NCBI RefSeq assembly: GCF_017309955.1
Contig: NZ_CP021247.1
Coordinates: 1,117,501-1,181,500 of the forward strand
Length of the DNA stretch: 64,000 nucleotides
Reading direction: 5' to 3'
DNA from: Novosphingobium sp. KA1
Lineage (GTDB): Bacteria > Pseudomonadota > Alphaproteobacteria > Sphingomonadales > Sphingomonadaceae
Position numbers and translations under genes: made by a program. Below the pieces are notes generated by a model. The model saw only the letters and a list, made by a program, of their open reading frames with translations. It was not told the DNA's origin and searched no databases. Of the stretch, positions 1 to 9,531 are shown piece by piece. Every line of letters starts with the position of its first letter. The first letter of the stretch is position 1.

Positions 1-1
1 C

Positions 2-106
2 CGCTTCTCCACCCTCGAAGCGATCTGCCGGGAACTCGATTGCCAACCGGGTGACCTGCTGGGCTACGCCAGCGAGCAACCGGCCGCCGCGCCCGCAGAG
101 GCCTGA
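2..106 (+). CDS. C-terminal end of an XRE-family helix-turn-helix regulator (partial)
   Basis: Only the last 34 codons are in the window. They read RFSTLEAICRELDCQPGDLL followed by GYASEQPAAAPAEA and a TGA. The pattern 'LExICRELxCQPGDLLGY' is the typical end of the short Cro/C1-type HTH proteins that recognise DNA with a five-helix domain. The Ala/Pro-rich tail is not informative. The start and the HTH itself lie upstream of the window, so the target cannot be judged. It runs in the same direction as rplJ but is 358 bases away, with a promoter-like sequence between, so it is probably a separate transcript. Confidence 0.6.
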   Translation, partial: RFSTLEAICRELDCQPGDLLGYASEQPAAAPAEA

Positions 107-151
107 AAGCTGGCCTGAAAGCTGGCCCGAAAGCCGGGCCTGAGAGCCGGG
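103..151 (+). repeat. Four imperfect 12-13 bp tandem repeats over a stop codon
   Basis: CTGAAAGCTGGC occurs twice in a row, then CCGAAAGCCGGG and CCTGAGAGCCGGG. The first unit carries the TGA stop of the upstream regulator. It looks like local slippage duplication. Confidence 0.6.
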
Positions 152-169
152 ACCGACTCACTTGACTCC

Positions 170-196
170 GAGGGCGCTTTGCGGCAAAGGCGCCCT
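170..196 (+). other. Stem-loop upstream of rplJ
   Basis: GAGGGCGC-TTTG pairs with CAAAG-GCGCCCTC around a short GCGG loop, with one bulged base. There is no T-tract after it, so it is a weak candidate for the end of the upstream regulator transcript. The rest of the gene-free stretch 107-464 holds the rplJ promoter and leader described separately. Confidence 0.4.
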
Positions 197-254
197 CGAA
201 CCGTTGGGCCCCGGCCCTTCGTTCATCCGTCCGAGACAGTTGGTGCTCCCGATT

Positions 255-283
255 TTGCGGGTGCTTAATTTCCAGCCTAGACG
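255..283 (+). promoter_or_regulatory. Probable sigma70 promoter of rplJL
   Basis: TTGCGG (255-260) and TAGACG (278-283) are separated by exactly 17 bases. They lie about 180 bases upstream of rplJ, which fits the long untranslated leader usual for this operon. Both hexamers are imperfect, so this is a reading by eye. Confidence 0.45.
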
Positions 284-289
284 GGGAAC

Positions 290-464
290 AGGAAATTTTC
301 CGGCCCTCGCTCCTTATGAAGCGTGGTGCCCTATTCGGGTTTCACCCCGAAGAACTCCTTCCCCATCGCCAACGGACCCGCTCGAAGCGCATCAGCGCTT
401 CGGACAAACGTAGCCGGCCGTGCGGAACGCAAGTTCCAAACGGTCACATGTGAAGGAGTAAGGC
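290..464 (+). promoter_or_regulatory. Probable ribosomal protein L10 leader of rplJL
   Basis: About 175 bases of transcribed, gene-free sequence precede rplJ. They contain possible stems such as GGTG(ccctattcgggttt)CACC near 325 and GAAGCGC/GCGCTTC near 376-402. In bacteria the L10-L12 complex commonly binds such a leader to repress its own translation. The position and length fit; I cannot confirm the consensus kink-turn by eye. Confidence 0.45.
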
Positions 465-977
465 ATGGATCGTTTGCAGAAAGCCGATTCGGTCGCCCAG
501 CTCAACGCGGTCTTCAACGAGGTCGGCGTGGTGGTCATCACCCGCAACCTCGGCATGTCGGTGGCCCAGTCCACCGCCCTGCGCGGCAAGATCCGTGAAG
601 CCGGTGCTACCTACAAGGTTGCAAAGAACAGTCTTGCCAAGCTTGCCATCGCGGACACCGACTACGTCGGTATCGGCGACTTCCTGACCGGCCCGACGGC
701 CATCGCCACTTCGGTGGACCCCGTCGCAGCTGCCAAGGCCGTCGTCGACTTCGCCAAGACGACCGACAAGATCGAGATCGTCGGCGGCTCGATGGGTTCG
801 CAGGTTCTGGATGCGGCTGGTGTCAAGGCTCTCGCCTCGATGCCCTCGCTCGACGAACTGCGCGCCAAGCTCATCGGCCTCGTTCAGGCTCCGGCGACCA
901 AGATCGCCCAGCTGCAGACCGCTCCGGCGGCCAAGCTGGCGCGCGTCTTCGCTGCCTACGCCGACAAGGCTGCTTGA
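465..977 (+). CDS. rplJ: 50S ribosomal protein L10
   Basis: The 170-residue protein has the normal bacterial L10 length. It begins MDRLQKADSVAQLNAVF and carries the core RGKIREAGATYKVAKNSLAKLAI, which is the rRNA-binding N-domain. The C-terminal helix (about residues 140-168) is the docking site for L7/L12 dimers. L10 is the base of the ribosomal stalk that recruits translation GTPases. The start is set by GGAG eight bases upstream. rplL follows 87 bases later in the same direction, as in nearly all bacteria. Expression is probably controlled by the upstream leader. Confidence 0.97.
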   Translation: MDRLQKADSVAQLNAVFNEVGVVVITRNLGMSVAQSTALRGKIREAGATYKVAKNSLAKLAIADTDYVGIGDFLTGPTAIATSVDPVAAAKAVVDFAKTTDKIEIVGGSMGSQVLDAAGVKALASMPSLDELRAKLIGLVQAPATKIAQLQTAPAAKLARVFAAYADKAA

Positions 978-1064
978 GTTCAAGCTTAAGCAATTCATTT
1001 CGTAACGATTTATCCCGGCGGACCGCATCCAGCACCCCGGGACCACAGATCAGGAGTTATTATC

Positions 1065-1436
1065 ATGGCCGATATCGCCAAGCTTGTTGAAGAACTGTCG
1101 CAGCTGACCGTCCTCGAGGCCGCTGACCTCGCCAAGGCTCTCGAAGAAGCATGGGGCGTTTCCGCCGCTGCTGCCGTTGCCGTGGCTGCTGCCCCGGCCG
1201 GCGAAGCCGCCGCTGTTGAAGAAAAGACCGAATTCGACGTGATCCTCACCGGCGACGGTGGCAAGAAGATCAACGTCATCAAGGAAGTCCGCGCCATCAC
1301 CGGTCTGGGCCTGGCTGAAGCCAAGGCTCTCGTCGAAGGCGCCCCGAAGGCCGTCAAGGAAGGCGCTTCGAAGGCTGAAGCCGAAGAAATCAAGAAGAAG
1401 ATCGAAGAAGCCGGCGGCACCGTCGAGCTCAAGTAA
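1065..1436 (+). CDS. rplL: 50S ribosomal protein L7/L12
   Basis: A 123-residue acidic protein with the three standard parts: an N-terminal dimerisation helix ([20 protein letters not shown]), an Ala-rich hinge around residues 36-50, and the compact C-terminal domain with [17 protein letters not shown] and the factor-binding [16 protein letters not shown] segment. It forms the mobile stalk that contacts EF-Tu and EF-G. The start is preceded by AGGAG. A strong terminator follows within 35 bases, so the operon ends here and rpoBC is not cotranscribed. Confidence 0.98.
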   Translation: MADIAKLVEELSQLTVLEAADLAKALEEAWGVSAAAAVAVAAAPAGEAAAVEEKTEFDVILTGDGGKKINVIKEVRAITGLGLAEAKALVEGAPKAVKEGASKAEAEEIKKKIEEAGGTVELK

Positions 1437-1470
1437 TCTTCTTCTCGGGTTCTTCCGAGCAGAAAAAGGA

Positions 1471-1505
1471 AAGGGCGGCCTCTCGGGGCCGCCCTTTTCG
1501 TTTGT
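1471..1505 (+). terminator. Rho-independent terminator of rplJL
   Basis: AAGGGCGGCC and GGCCGCCCTT form a 10-pair stem with the loop TCTCGG, followed by TTTTCGTTTG. It directly follows the rplL stop. Confidence 0.93.
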
Positions 1506-1566
1506 GGCGTGCGGAGCTGCCCATCCGCGCATGATCATGTCCGCTTGACCCGGCACGACCATTTCC

Positions 1567-1590
1567 ATAACTCGATATATAACTTGATAT
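1567..1590 (+). promoter_or_regulatory. Tandem 12-bp operator candidate before the MarR-GNAT gene
   Basis: ATAACTCGATAT is followed immediately by ATAACTTGATAT, a perfect tandem repeat apart from one base, ending ten bases before the chosen start codon. It is a strikingly AT-rich island in GC-rich DNA. Its place suggests autoregulation by the encoded MarR-type domain; that link is inference. Confidence 0.55.
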
Positions 1591-1600
1591 GGAGATTCTC

Positions 1601-2548
1601 ATGACCGACGTCGTGGCCCGGTTGGGCGGTATTCTTCTCGGCAGCCGCATGAAGCGCCTGGCCGAACGCCTGCAAGGCGATGCGGCGCGGATCATCGAGG
1701 ACACCGGCCTCGGCATCCAGCCCAGCCAGGTCCCGCTGCTGACCGCGCTCGACGACGGCGACATGACGGTGGGACAACTGGCCGACGCGGTCGGCTCCAG
1801 CCAGCCCGGAGTGACACGCGCGATTGGCCAGCTTGTCGAACTCGGCCTGGTCGAAGCCAGGTCGGGCGCGGACCTGCGCCAGCGGCTTCTCTCGCTAACC
1901 CCGGCCGGGAAGTCCGCGATGGCGCGGGTCAAGCTGCAGGTCTGGCCCGGCATCGGCCGCGCCGTGGACGAGATGTGCGAGGGACGCACCTCCGAACTGC
2001 TGCAGCACATCACCCGGATCGAGATGGCCTTGAGCGAATCCTCGATGGTGGAACGCCATGCCCGCCTCGGCCAACCGCGCCTGACGGTTCGCGAATTCTC
2101 CGACCAGCTCGCCCCCGAATTCCACGACATCAATGCCGAATGGATCGAGGCGATGTTCCGCCTCGAACCCACCGACCGCGAGGTACTGGAAAACCCTCGC
2201 GCGCGCATCCTTGATCCGGGGGGCACGATCCTGTTCGTCGAGGCAGAGGGGCTGGGTATCGTCGGCACTTGCGCGCTCCAGAAAACCGGCGCGCATGCCT
2301 TCGAACTGACCAAGATGGGTGTGCGCTCCTCCGCGCGCGGCCTGAAGGCGGGCGAGTTCCTGCTGGGCGCAATGATCGCCCGGGCCCGCGAGATGGGCGC
2401 CGATCCGCTCTACCTGCTCACCAACAGGAAATGCGAAGCGGCGATCCATCTCTATGAAAAACTGGGCTTCCGCCACGATGCCGGAATCATGGAGCGTTAC
2501 GGAGCGCGCTACGAACGCTGCAACGTCGCGATGATCCATCCGCTGTGA
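1601..2548 (+). CDS. MarR-family regulator fused to a GNAT acetyltransferase
   Basis: The 315-residue protein has a MarR-like winged-helix part (about residues 1-145, with MTVGQLADAVGSSQPGVTRA as the recognition region) and a C-terminal GNAT domain (about 160-315). The latter includes VGTCALQKTG, the acetyl-CoA loop region KMGVRSSARGLKAGEFLL, and NRKCEAAIHLYEKLGF. Such fusions are found across Proteobacteria and may sense or modify a small molecule while controlling transcription; substrate unknown. ATG at 1601 is preferred over ATG at 1589 because GGAG sits six bases before it; the earlier ATG lies in the operator repeat. It stands alone after the rplL terminator. Confidence 0.85.
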   Translation: MTDVVARLGGILLGSRMKRLAERLQGDAARIIEDTGLGIQPSQVPLLTALDDGDMTVGQLADAVGSSQPGVTRAIGQLVELGLVEARSGADLRQRLLSLTPAGKSAMARVKLQVWPGIGRAVDEMCEGRTSELLQHITRIEMALSESSMVERHARLGQPRLTVREFSDQLAPEFHDINAEWIEAMFRLEPTDREVLENPRARILDPGGTILFVEAEGLGIVGTCALQKTGAHAFELTKMGVRSSARGLKAGEFLLGAMIARAREMGADPLYLLTNRKCEAAIHLYEKLGFRHDAGIMERYGARYERCNVAMIHPL

Positions 2549-2627
2549 AACGGGTCATCCGGCGTTCAGCTTCCCGGTCGCAGCTTGCGTCCGGTAAAGG
2601 ACGAGTCACAAAGGAGCTTGCCCTCTC

Positions 2628-3281
2628 ATGCGAATGCGTTCGAGCAAGATGCGGACGAAGGGGTTTCAGGCGAGAAAGTACCTGCTGGGCGCTGCCGCTC
2701 TGGTCATTCTGGGCGCCGGCGCAGCCGAAGCCGAATCCGCCGCCGCAAGACTGCACACGATGAACGTCAATGCCCCTGACGGCTCGATCGTGCAGGTCCA
2801 GTATTCCGGTGAGGTCGCTCCCAAAGTCGAGGTCGTTCCCGCCGACCGGGTCCAGTCCGCAGCCATGCCGGACATGGCCGATCCCTTCGCCGCCATGGAC
2901 GCCATCGCGGCAATCATGGACGCGCGCATGAATGACATGATGCAACAGGCGGCAATGATGCAGGCCCATGCGGCCAGGATGCAACAACAGGCCGCCGCCC
3001 AGGACGCCCCCTCGGGCGGATCACCCCTCGTCATGACCGGCGTCATGACCGGCGACATGCCGAAAGGCGCGCAGGTGACGTACTATTCGACAAGCACCGA
3101 CGCCAACGGCTGCACCCGCGCGGTGTCCTACAGCTCCGACGGTTCGGGCACCGCACCAAAGATCACACAGGCGGCGTCGGATAGGTGCGAGGCGGTCAGC
3201 CCCTCTACCAGGACAATCCCGGCCAAGGTCGAAAGGCCGGCGGAACCACCCAGACAGGCCATGCCCGCCACCACGATCTGA
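2628..3281 (+). CDS. Secreted Met/Ala/Gln-rich protein of unknown function
   Basis: A 217-residue protein I do not recognise. Residues 1-36 look like a signal peptide: a basic start (MRMRSSKMRTKGFQARK), a hydrophobic stretch (YLLGAAALVILGAGA) and a likely cut after AEA. The mature protein has a short beta-like segment (VNAPDGSIVQVQYSG) and a helical region full of Met, Ala and Gln (about residues 78-128). The end is Ser/Thr/Pro-rich and contains two cysteines (NGCTRA and SDRCEA) that could form a periplasmic disulfide. The Met-rich helix might bind metal or membrane, but that is speculation. AGGAG lies 11 bases before the start. Confidence 0.6.
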   Translation: MRMRSSKMRTKGFQARKYLLGAAALVILGAGAAEAESAAARLHTMNVNAPDGSIVQVQYSGEVAPKVEVVPADRVQSAAMPDMADPFAAMDAIAAIMDARMNDMMQQAAMMQAHAARMQQQAAAQDAPSGGSPLVMTGVMTGDMPKGAQVTYYSTSTDANGCTRAVSYSSDGSGTAPKITQAASDRCEAVSPSTRTIPAKVERPAEPPRQAMPATTI

Positions 3282-3338
3282 AACCCGAAATCATCCCCGG
3301 CCTCGCCATCCCCTACCCCCGATGAGGTCCGGAAGAGA

Positions 3339-3375
3339 GGGCGCCACCGCATCCCCCCCGCGGCGGCGCCCTTTT
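3339..3375 (+). terminator. Rho-independent terminator
   Basis: GGGCGCC (3339-3345) pairs with GGCGCCC (3365-3371) and is followed by TTTT. It serves the secreted-protein gene and lies just before the stop of the convergent cytochrome gene. Confidence 0.7.
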
Positions 3376-3389
3376 CCTATGCAGCCCGA

Positions 3390-3848
3390 CTACTTCTGCT
3401 TTTCGAGGTAATCGATGATCTCGGCGCGCTTCACGGGATCGGGAACCGCGATCACCATGCGTGTGCCCGGCACCATCTTCATCGGCCCCTGCAGCCACGT
3501 ATCGAGCGCCTGGCGATCCCAGGTTATGCCGGACTGGCGCAGCGCCGAACTGAACGGGAAACCGGCGACATCGCCGGCCTTGCTGCCAACGATGCCGTGC
3601 AGCGTCGGCCCGACGCCGTTGCGCCCGGCCTCCACCGAGTGGCACGACCGGCAGATCGCGAATGCCGGGGGCGCCGTCTCCGCGCTGCTGGTCGCTGCAG
3701 GTTCGGGCTGCGTCGTCGTGGCAGACGCCGCCGACGGCTTTTCGTTCCCCGACGCGCTGCCGGATTGGCTGGCGGAATCCCCGCCCGATCCTCCACAGGC
3801 CGCTAGCAGCGCAAGCGGCGCGATGGTGATCATCGACTTCAGTTTCAT
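3390..3848 (-). CDS. Lipoprotein c-type cytochrome
   Basis: The 152-residue protein starts MKLKSMITIAPLALLAACGG, a lipoprotein signal with the lipobox LAAC; Cys17 would carry the lipid. A low-complexity Ser/Ala/Thr/Pro linker (about residues 20-60) is followed by one class I cytochrome c domain: the haem motif CRSCH, a GVGPTLHGIVG turn, and the Met ligand region GPMKMVPGTRM. It would carry electrons at the periplasmic membrane face. The start is chosen for the lipobox and for GGAG seven bases upstream; a longer reading is not supported. It is divergent from the MATE gene. Confidence 0.88.
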   Translation of the reverse strand: MKLKSMITIAPLALLAACGGSGGDSASQSGSASGNEKPSAASATTTQPEPAATSSAETAPPAFAICRSCHSVEAGRNGVGPTLHGIVGSKAGDVAGFPFSSALRQSGITWDRQALDTWLQGPMKMVPGTRMVIAVPDPVKRAEIIDYLEKQK

Positions 3849-3958
3849 GCGGAAGCTCCAAAACCTGGCCTGACCTGTCGGTCCTTTTCGGCGACGTTCC
3901 GTATTATGTCGGGACCTTGAAGGGAAGTGACTGATCCAGCGCAAATCCGCTTTCGTTC

Positions 3959-5368
3959 ATGGTCCCAAACGCCTATCGCCCGGCGACCATGGCGACACGT
4001 GACCTGCCCTCGACCTTCCGCACCGAACTGGCGGCCACCCTGCGCCTCGCCGGACCGCTGGCGCTTGCCAACCTGCTGCAGATGGCGGTCTTCGCCACCG
4101 ACGTGATCTTTGTCGCCCGGCTTGGCCAACTGGCACTGGCCGCCTCGAGCCTTGCCGTTGCCATCGTTGCGCTGCTGGCGATGGGCCTCAACGGCGTTAC
4201 CGGCGCGGTCGCCCCGCTGATCGCCGCAGAAATCGGCCGCCGCCACAACTCGGTGCGGGAGGTGCGTCGCTCTACCCGCATGGCGCTGTGGATCGCGGTG
4301 CTGATCGGTGCGGCCTGCATCGGCCTGTGCTTTTTCGGCGGCGCCTTCATGCGGCTGACCGGGCAGGCACCCGAAGTGGTCGCACTGTCCGGCCACTTCA
4401 TCCGGGTGATCGCGATCGCGATCGTGCCCATGGCGGTGGCCAACGTGTTGCGCACGTTTGTCTCCGCGCTGGGACGGCCGTTCTTCGCCACGGCGATTAC
4501 TGCCTTGTCCATCCTCGTCAACGTGCTGGGCAACTACACGCTGGTCTTCGGCCACTTCGGCTTCCCGGCACTGGGCCTGACCGGCTCGGCGCTGTCGAGC
4601 ATTCTTACCGCCTGCATGACCGTCATCGCCTATGCCCTGGCCATCTCGGCCGACCGCAAGCTGCGCCGCTACCACGTGTTCGGCCGGATGTGGCGGATCG
4701 AGACCGAACGCATGCGCCAGATCCTCGCGCTCGGTCTGCCGATCGCCGCCACGCTGATCGCCGAGGGCGGCCTGTTTTCGGGCGCCGCCTTCCTGATGGG
4801 CCGGATCGGCGAGGCGCAGCTGGCCGCGCACACCGTCGCCCTGCAGATCGCCGCCTTCGCCTTCCAGGTGCCGTTCGGCGTCGGCCAGGCCGCAACGATC
4901 CGCGTCGGCTATCACTACGGCGCGGGCAACAGGCACGGCGTCGGCCATGCCGGCAGCGCAGCGATCGCGATCTCGATGGCGTTCATGATCGTCTCGGCCT
5001 CGACCATGCTGGTGTTCCCGCGCTTCATCCTCTCGGCCTATGTCGACGTGAGCGCCCCCGAGAACGCGGTGCTGGTCGCCTTTGCCCTGCAGTTCCTGTT
5101 CGTGGCAGCGATATTCCAGCTGACCGATGGCTTGCAGGCCGTCGTCGCCGGCGCCCTGCGCGGCATTCAGGATACCCGCGTGCCGATGATGATTGCCCTG
5201 TTCGGCTACTGGGTGGCGGGCTTCGCGACCTCTGCCGCGCTTGGCCTGTTCACCCCGCTGGAAGGCGTTGGTGTGTGGATCGGCCTTGCCGTCGGCCTGA
5301 CCGCCGCGGCCATCCTGCTGCTGGTGCGCTGGCACTGGCGCGAGCGGTTTCACCTCGCGCCGCTATGA
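3959..5368 (+). CDS. MATE-family multidrug/Na+ or H+ antiporter
   Basis: A 469-residue integral membrane protein of normal MatE length, with twelve hydrophobic segments in two homologous halves. The first half starts LAGPLALANLLQMAVFATDVIFVARLG and has GLNGVTGAVAPLIAAEIGRR. The second half begins near residue 240 with ILALGLPIAATLIAEGG and contains QVPFGVGQAATIRVGYHYGAGN, both family hallmarks. It exports cationic drugs or metabolites using an ion gradient; the substrate cannot be told. The start is uncertain: ATG at 3989 (MATRDLP) is also possible and neither has a clear ribosome site. Confidence 0.9.
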   Translation: MVPNAYRPATMATRDLPSTFRTELAATLRLAGPLALANLLQMAVFATDVIFVARLGQLALAASSLAVAIVALLAMGLNGVTGAVAPLIAAEIGRRHNSVREVRRSTRMALWIAVLIGAACIGLCFFGGAFMRLTGQAPEVVALSGHFIRVIAIAIVPMAVANVLRTFVSALGRPFFATAITALSILVNVLGNYTLVFGHFGFPALGLTGSALSSILTACMTVIAYALAISADRKLRRYHVFGRMWRIETERMRQILALGLPIAATLIAEGGLFSGAAFLMGRIGEAQLAAHTVALQIAAFAFQVPFGVGQAATIRVGYHYGAGNRHGVGHAGSAAIAISMAFMIVSASTMLVFPRFILSAYVDVSAPENAVLVAFALQFLFVAAIFQLTDGLQAVVAGALRGIQDTRVPMMIALFGYWVAGFATSAALGLFTPLEGVGVWIGLAVGLTAAAILLLVRWHWRERFHLAPL

Positions 5369-5443
5369 GGCTGGAAGCGAGACCGTCATGCACTCGTCTC
5401 ATCCCGCACTTACACCGACCTGAAATTTTTTGACGGGTCATCG

Positions 5444-5474
5444 CTTGACGAGACCCCGAGGCCGAACCATATCC
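5444..5474 (+). promoter_or_regulatory. Probable heat-shock promoter of groESL
   Basis: CTTGAC at 5444-5449 is followed by an ACCATATC region at 5466-5474, just upstream of the CIRCE element. The spacing (16-19 bases depending on the -10 chosen) fits either an RpoH-type or a vegetative promoter. Confidence 0.45.
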
Positions 5475-5481
5475 GCGGCCG

Positions 5482-5508
5482 TTGGCACTCTGCATGCCAG
5501 AGTGCCAA
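5482..5508 (+). promoter_or_regulatory. CIRCE element (HrcA operator)
   Basis: TTGGCACTC and GAGTGCCAA form a perfect 9-bp inverted repeat with a 9-base spacer, matching the CIRCE consensus TTAGCACTC-N9-GAGTGCTAA at all but the symmetric third position. It lies 45 bases upstream of groES and predicts repression by HrcA. Confidence 0.95.
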
Positions 5509-5553
5509 TTCCAGTTTCTTGCCCTTTTAGTTCGTAGGATAAGGGAGAATCCC

Positions 5554-5841
5554 ATGACTTTCCGCCCGCTGCACGACCGTGTTCTCGTGCGCCGCGTCGA
5601 GGCCGAAGAAAAGACGGCCGGTGGCATCATCATCCCCGACAGCGCCAAGGAAAAGCCGGCTGAAGGCGAAATCGTCGCCGTCGGCACCGGCGCCCGCGCT
5701 GAAAACGGCACCATCACTCCCCTCGACGTCAAGGTTGGCGACCGCGTGCTGTTCGGCAAGTGGTCGGGCACCGAAGTCAAGGTCGGCGGTGAAGACCTGC
5801 TGATCATGAAGGAATCGGACATTCTGGGCGTGATCGGCTGA
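5554..5841 (+). CDS. groS: Co-chaperonin GroES
   Basis: A 95-residue protein, the standard GroES length, starting [20 protein letters not shown]. The mobile loop that binds GroEL is [20 protein letters not shown], and the C-terminal fold has [20 protein letters not shown]. It caps the GroEL cage as a heptamer. The start is chosen because GGGAG lies just upstream and the longer reading runs through the CIRCE element. It is cotranscribed with groEL 47 bases downstream; CIRCE implies heat induction through HrcA. Confidence 0.98.
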   Translation: MTFRPLHDRVLVRRVEAEEKTAGGIIIPDSAKEKPAEGEIVAVGTGARAENGTITPLDVKVGDRVLFGKWSGTEVKVGGEDLLIMKESDILGVIG

Positions 5842-5885
5842 TCACCCGAATTTCCGCGTTTTTCATATTTTCTGGAAGGATTTAA

Positions 5886-7532
<1,647 letters not shown>

Positions 7533-7572
7533 GGGGCGGCTTCTAAGCCAACCACGTCACCGACGCGAATTG

Positions 7573-7610
7573 GGGCCGGAGAGAGCGATCTCTCCGGCCC
7601 TTTTCGTTTG
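7573..7610 (+). terminator. Strong terminator of groESL
   Basis: GGGCCGGAGAGA and TCTCTCCGGCCC form a perfect 12-pair stem closed by a GCGA tetraloop, followed by TTTTCGTTTG. Nothing else recognisable lies in 7611-7823 before the next gene. Confidence 0.96.
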
Positions 7611-7823
7611 CCGCCCGCCCGACGATGCCTGACGAAGCCTGGCGAGGCCCGAGAAGGACTTGCAATCCTGCCCACGCGAATCCGAATCCATCGCGAAACC
7701 GACAGGATCATGCCGGTTCCCGCAATTGCCCGCATGGACCATGCAGTTCGTCGCGTGGCTCTGGCGTTTTGCCGAATCCGTATTAACTCTTGGGGAACGG
7801 ATAAAAAGCTAGGGTAGTTCTGC

Positions 7824-8858
7824 ATGATCGGGGCAGACAAACTCGTTGCGCGGTGCCTTGCCGGCACGCAGCGCTTCTTGAAGGTCGCAACACTTGTCGC
7901 TGCCGGCGCGGTTTCGCTCGCGCCTGCCCATGCGGGCAACATCGACGAATTCCAGGAATCCTTTGATTCGGTGTTCGGCACCGAACAACGTGCGCCGCGA
8001 ACGTTCTCGAACGATTTCGAGCGGCGTCTGGCCGGCGTTGCCGAAGCCTCGCAGGGACGCATCGGCGTGGCCGCGGTGGACCTCTCCACCGGCCGCACCG
8101 TCGATGTGCTGGGCAGCCAGCGCTTCCCGATGGCCAGCACCAGCAAGGTTGCCATCGCCGCCACTTTCCTGGACGGCGTGGACAAAGGCAAGTGGAGCCT
8201 GTCGAGCGAATATCCGCTGATGATCCCGGTCGCCTCGGCGCCGTTCTCCAGCCCGATCGCCCCGGTCCGTCCCGGCGCCTACATGTCGGCCCGGCAACTC
8301 CTCGAACTGATGATCACCCGGTCGAACAACTATGCGACCGATGCCCTGCTCAAGGTCGTCGGCGGCCCCGCCGCCGTCAATGCCTGGGTCCGCCGCGCCG
8401 GGATCGAGGACTGGCACATCGACCATGACATCGCCACGCTGGTACGCGACGACGGCGCCATCAATCCCGCCAAGGTAGTCGACAAGCGTGACAGCGCCAC
8501 CCCGCTGGCCATGGTCGAACTCCTGACCGGCATCTACCAGGGCAAGTGGCTGACCCCAAGCAGCCGCAGTGTGCTGATGGGCGCGATGGGCCGCTGCGTC
8601 ACCGGACGCAACCGCATCCGCGCCGGCCTGCCCAGCGGTGTCACCGTCTCGCACAAGACCGGCTCGCTCAACAACACCTCAAGCGACATCGGCTTCATCG
8701 AGACCGCGGACGGCCGCGCCTATGCTGTGGCCATCTACGTCACGGGCCAGGGCAGCCGCCCGGCCCGCGAAGCACGCATCGCCAGCATCGCCCGCACACT
8801 CTACGAAGGTTACCTGGCCGACGCCGGCAGCTACCGCCGCACCGCCTCGGCGCGCTGA
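7824..8858 (+). CDS. Class A beta-lactamase-like serine hydrolase lacking the Glu166 motif
   Basis: A 344-residue exported protein; the signal peptide is about residues 1-37 (cut after AHA). It has the penicillin-binding fold signatures in order: Ser105-Thr-Ser-Lys108 (SxxK), Ser167-Asn-Asn (in place of SDN) and Lys278-Thr-Gly280 (KTG). In true class A enzymes an omega-loop ExxLN supplies Glu166 for deacylation. Here the equivalent stretch reads GAINPAKVVDKRDSATP with no such Glu. It may therefore be a DD-peptidase or esterase relative, or a weak lactamase. It is a single gene between two terminators, with no ampR-like neighbour. Confidence 0.85.
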   Translation: MIGADKLVARCLAGTQRFLKVATLVAAGAVSLAPAHAGNIDEFQESFDSVFGTEQRAPRTFSNDFERRLAGVAEASQGRIGVAAVDLSTGRTVDVLGSQRFPMASTSKVAIAATFLDGVDKGKWSLSSEYPLMIPVASAPFSSPIAPVRPGAYMSARQLLELMITRSNNYATDALLKVVGGPAAVNAWVRRAGIEDWHIDHDIATLVRDDGAINPAKVVDKRDSATPLAMVELLTGIYQGKWLTPSSRSVLMGAMGRCVTGRNRIRAGLPSGVTVSHKTGSLNNTSSDIGFIETADGRAYAVAIYVTGQGSRPAREARIASIARTLYEGYLADAGSYRRTASAR

Positions 8859-8871
8859 GAGTAGATATTCC

Positions 8872-8918
8872 CAAACGAAAAGGCCCGCCGGATCGCTCCG
8901 GCGGGCCTTTTCGTTTGG
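8872..8918. terminator. Bidirectional terminator between convergent genes
   Basis: A near-perfect palindrome of about 21 bases per arm (AAACGAAAAGGCCCGCCGGA and its complement) has a 4-base TCGC loop and T-tracts on both strands. It serves the lactamase-like gene and the convergent lipoprotein gene. Confidence 0.95.
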
Positions 8919-8969
8919 GGCTGGCTGCCCGGACCGAAGCCCGGGCTTGTCACCTCAGTGCCTTAACCC

Positions 8970-9293
8970 TCAGTGCTGGGCCGAGGAATCATGCGGTTCG
9001 TTCTCCGCATTGGTGACATCGGCCGCAGCGGCGGCAGCATCGGCAGCGGTGTCGTCGAGGGTCTTCTCGGCAGACTTGGCGGCTTCGCTGGCGGCATCCT
9101 TGGTGTCGTCGGCAGCCTGCGCGGCCTTGTCACCCGCGGCGTCAACCGCATCGCCCATGTCGTCAGCGGCCTGCGAGACGTCCTCGGCAGCCGAGGTCGC
9201 GGTGTCGCTGGCGGCATCCTCGGTCTTCTGCGAGCAGGCGGCGAGCGAAAGCGCCGCGGCAGCGACAGTCACGGCGATCATGGTCTTGCGCAT
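8970..9293 (-). CDS. Small Ala/Asp-rich lipoprotein
   Basis: The 107-residue protein starts MRKTMIAVTVAAAALSLAAC, a textbook lipoprotein signal with lipobox LAAC. The mature part is almost entirely Ala, Asp, Glu, Lys, Ser and Thr in an irregular heptad-like pattern such as QAADDMGDAVDAAGDKAAQA, which predicts a long amphipathic or disordered helix like LEA or entericidin-type envelope proteins. No enzyme motif is present. The start is chosen for the lipobox; a longer frame upstream lacks sense. GAGGGA lies about 11 bases before it. Function unknown; it may protect the envelope under stress. Confidence 0.8.
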   Translation of the reverse strand: MRKTMIAVTVAAAALSLAACSQKTEDAASDTATSAAEDVSQAADDMGDAVDAAGDKAAQAADDTKDAASEAAKSAEKTLDDTAADAAAAAADVTNAENEPHDSSAQH

Positions 9294-9531
9294 GTGTTCA
9301 GTCTTCCCTCTTTGCTGAAGTCGTCGCCGGTGGCCGCACGCAGCTGCCTGGGGGGCCGGTTCCGCTTCCTGACAGGTCGCGCAAGGATTAGGCCTCGTGC
9401 GCGTGCGTTTCAAGCATGCGCTCCCAAACGGCGGACAGGCGATCCGGTTCCCGGTGGATAGCGAATTATGCCCATTCCCTTTTTCGAGAGCGGTGCTGAC
9501 GCGCCGCGCGGGCGCTGCTACGGATCGTGCC

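Noticed and set aside
3845..5353. A 502-codon frame antisense to the MATE gene and similar long frames opposite groEL, Cdc48 and the CHAT gene
   Set aside because: The composition is His/Arg/Asp/Gly-rich shadow sequence typical of antisense frames in GC-rich genes; the sense genes have clear families.
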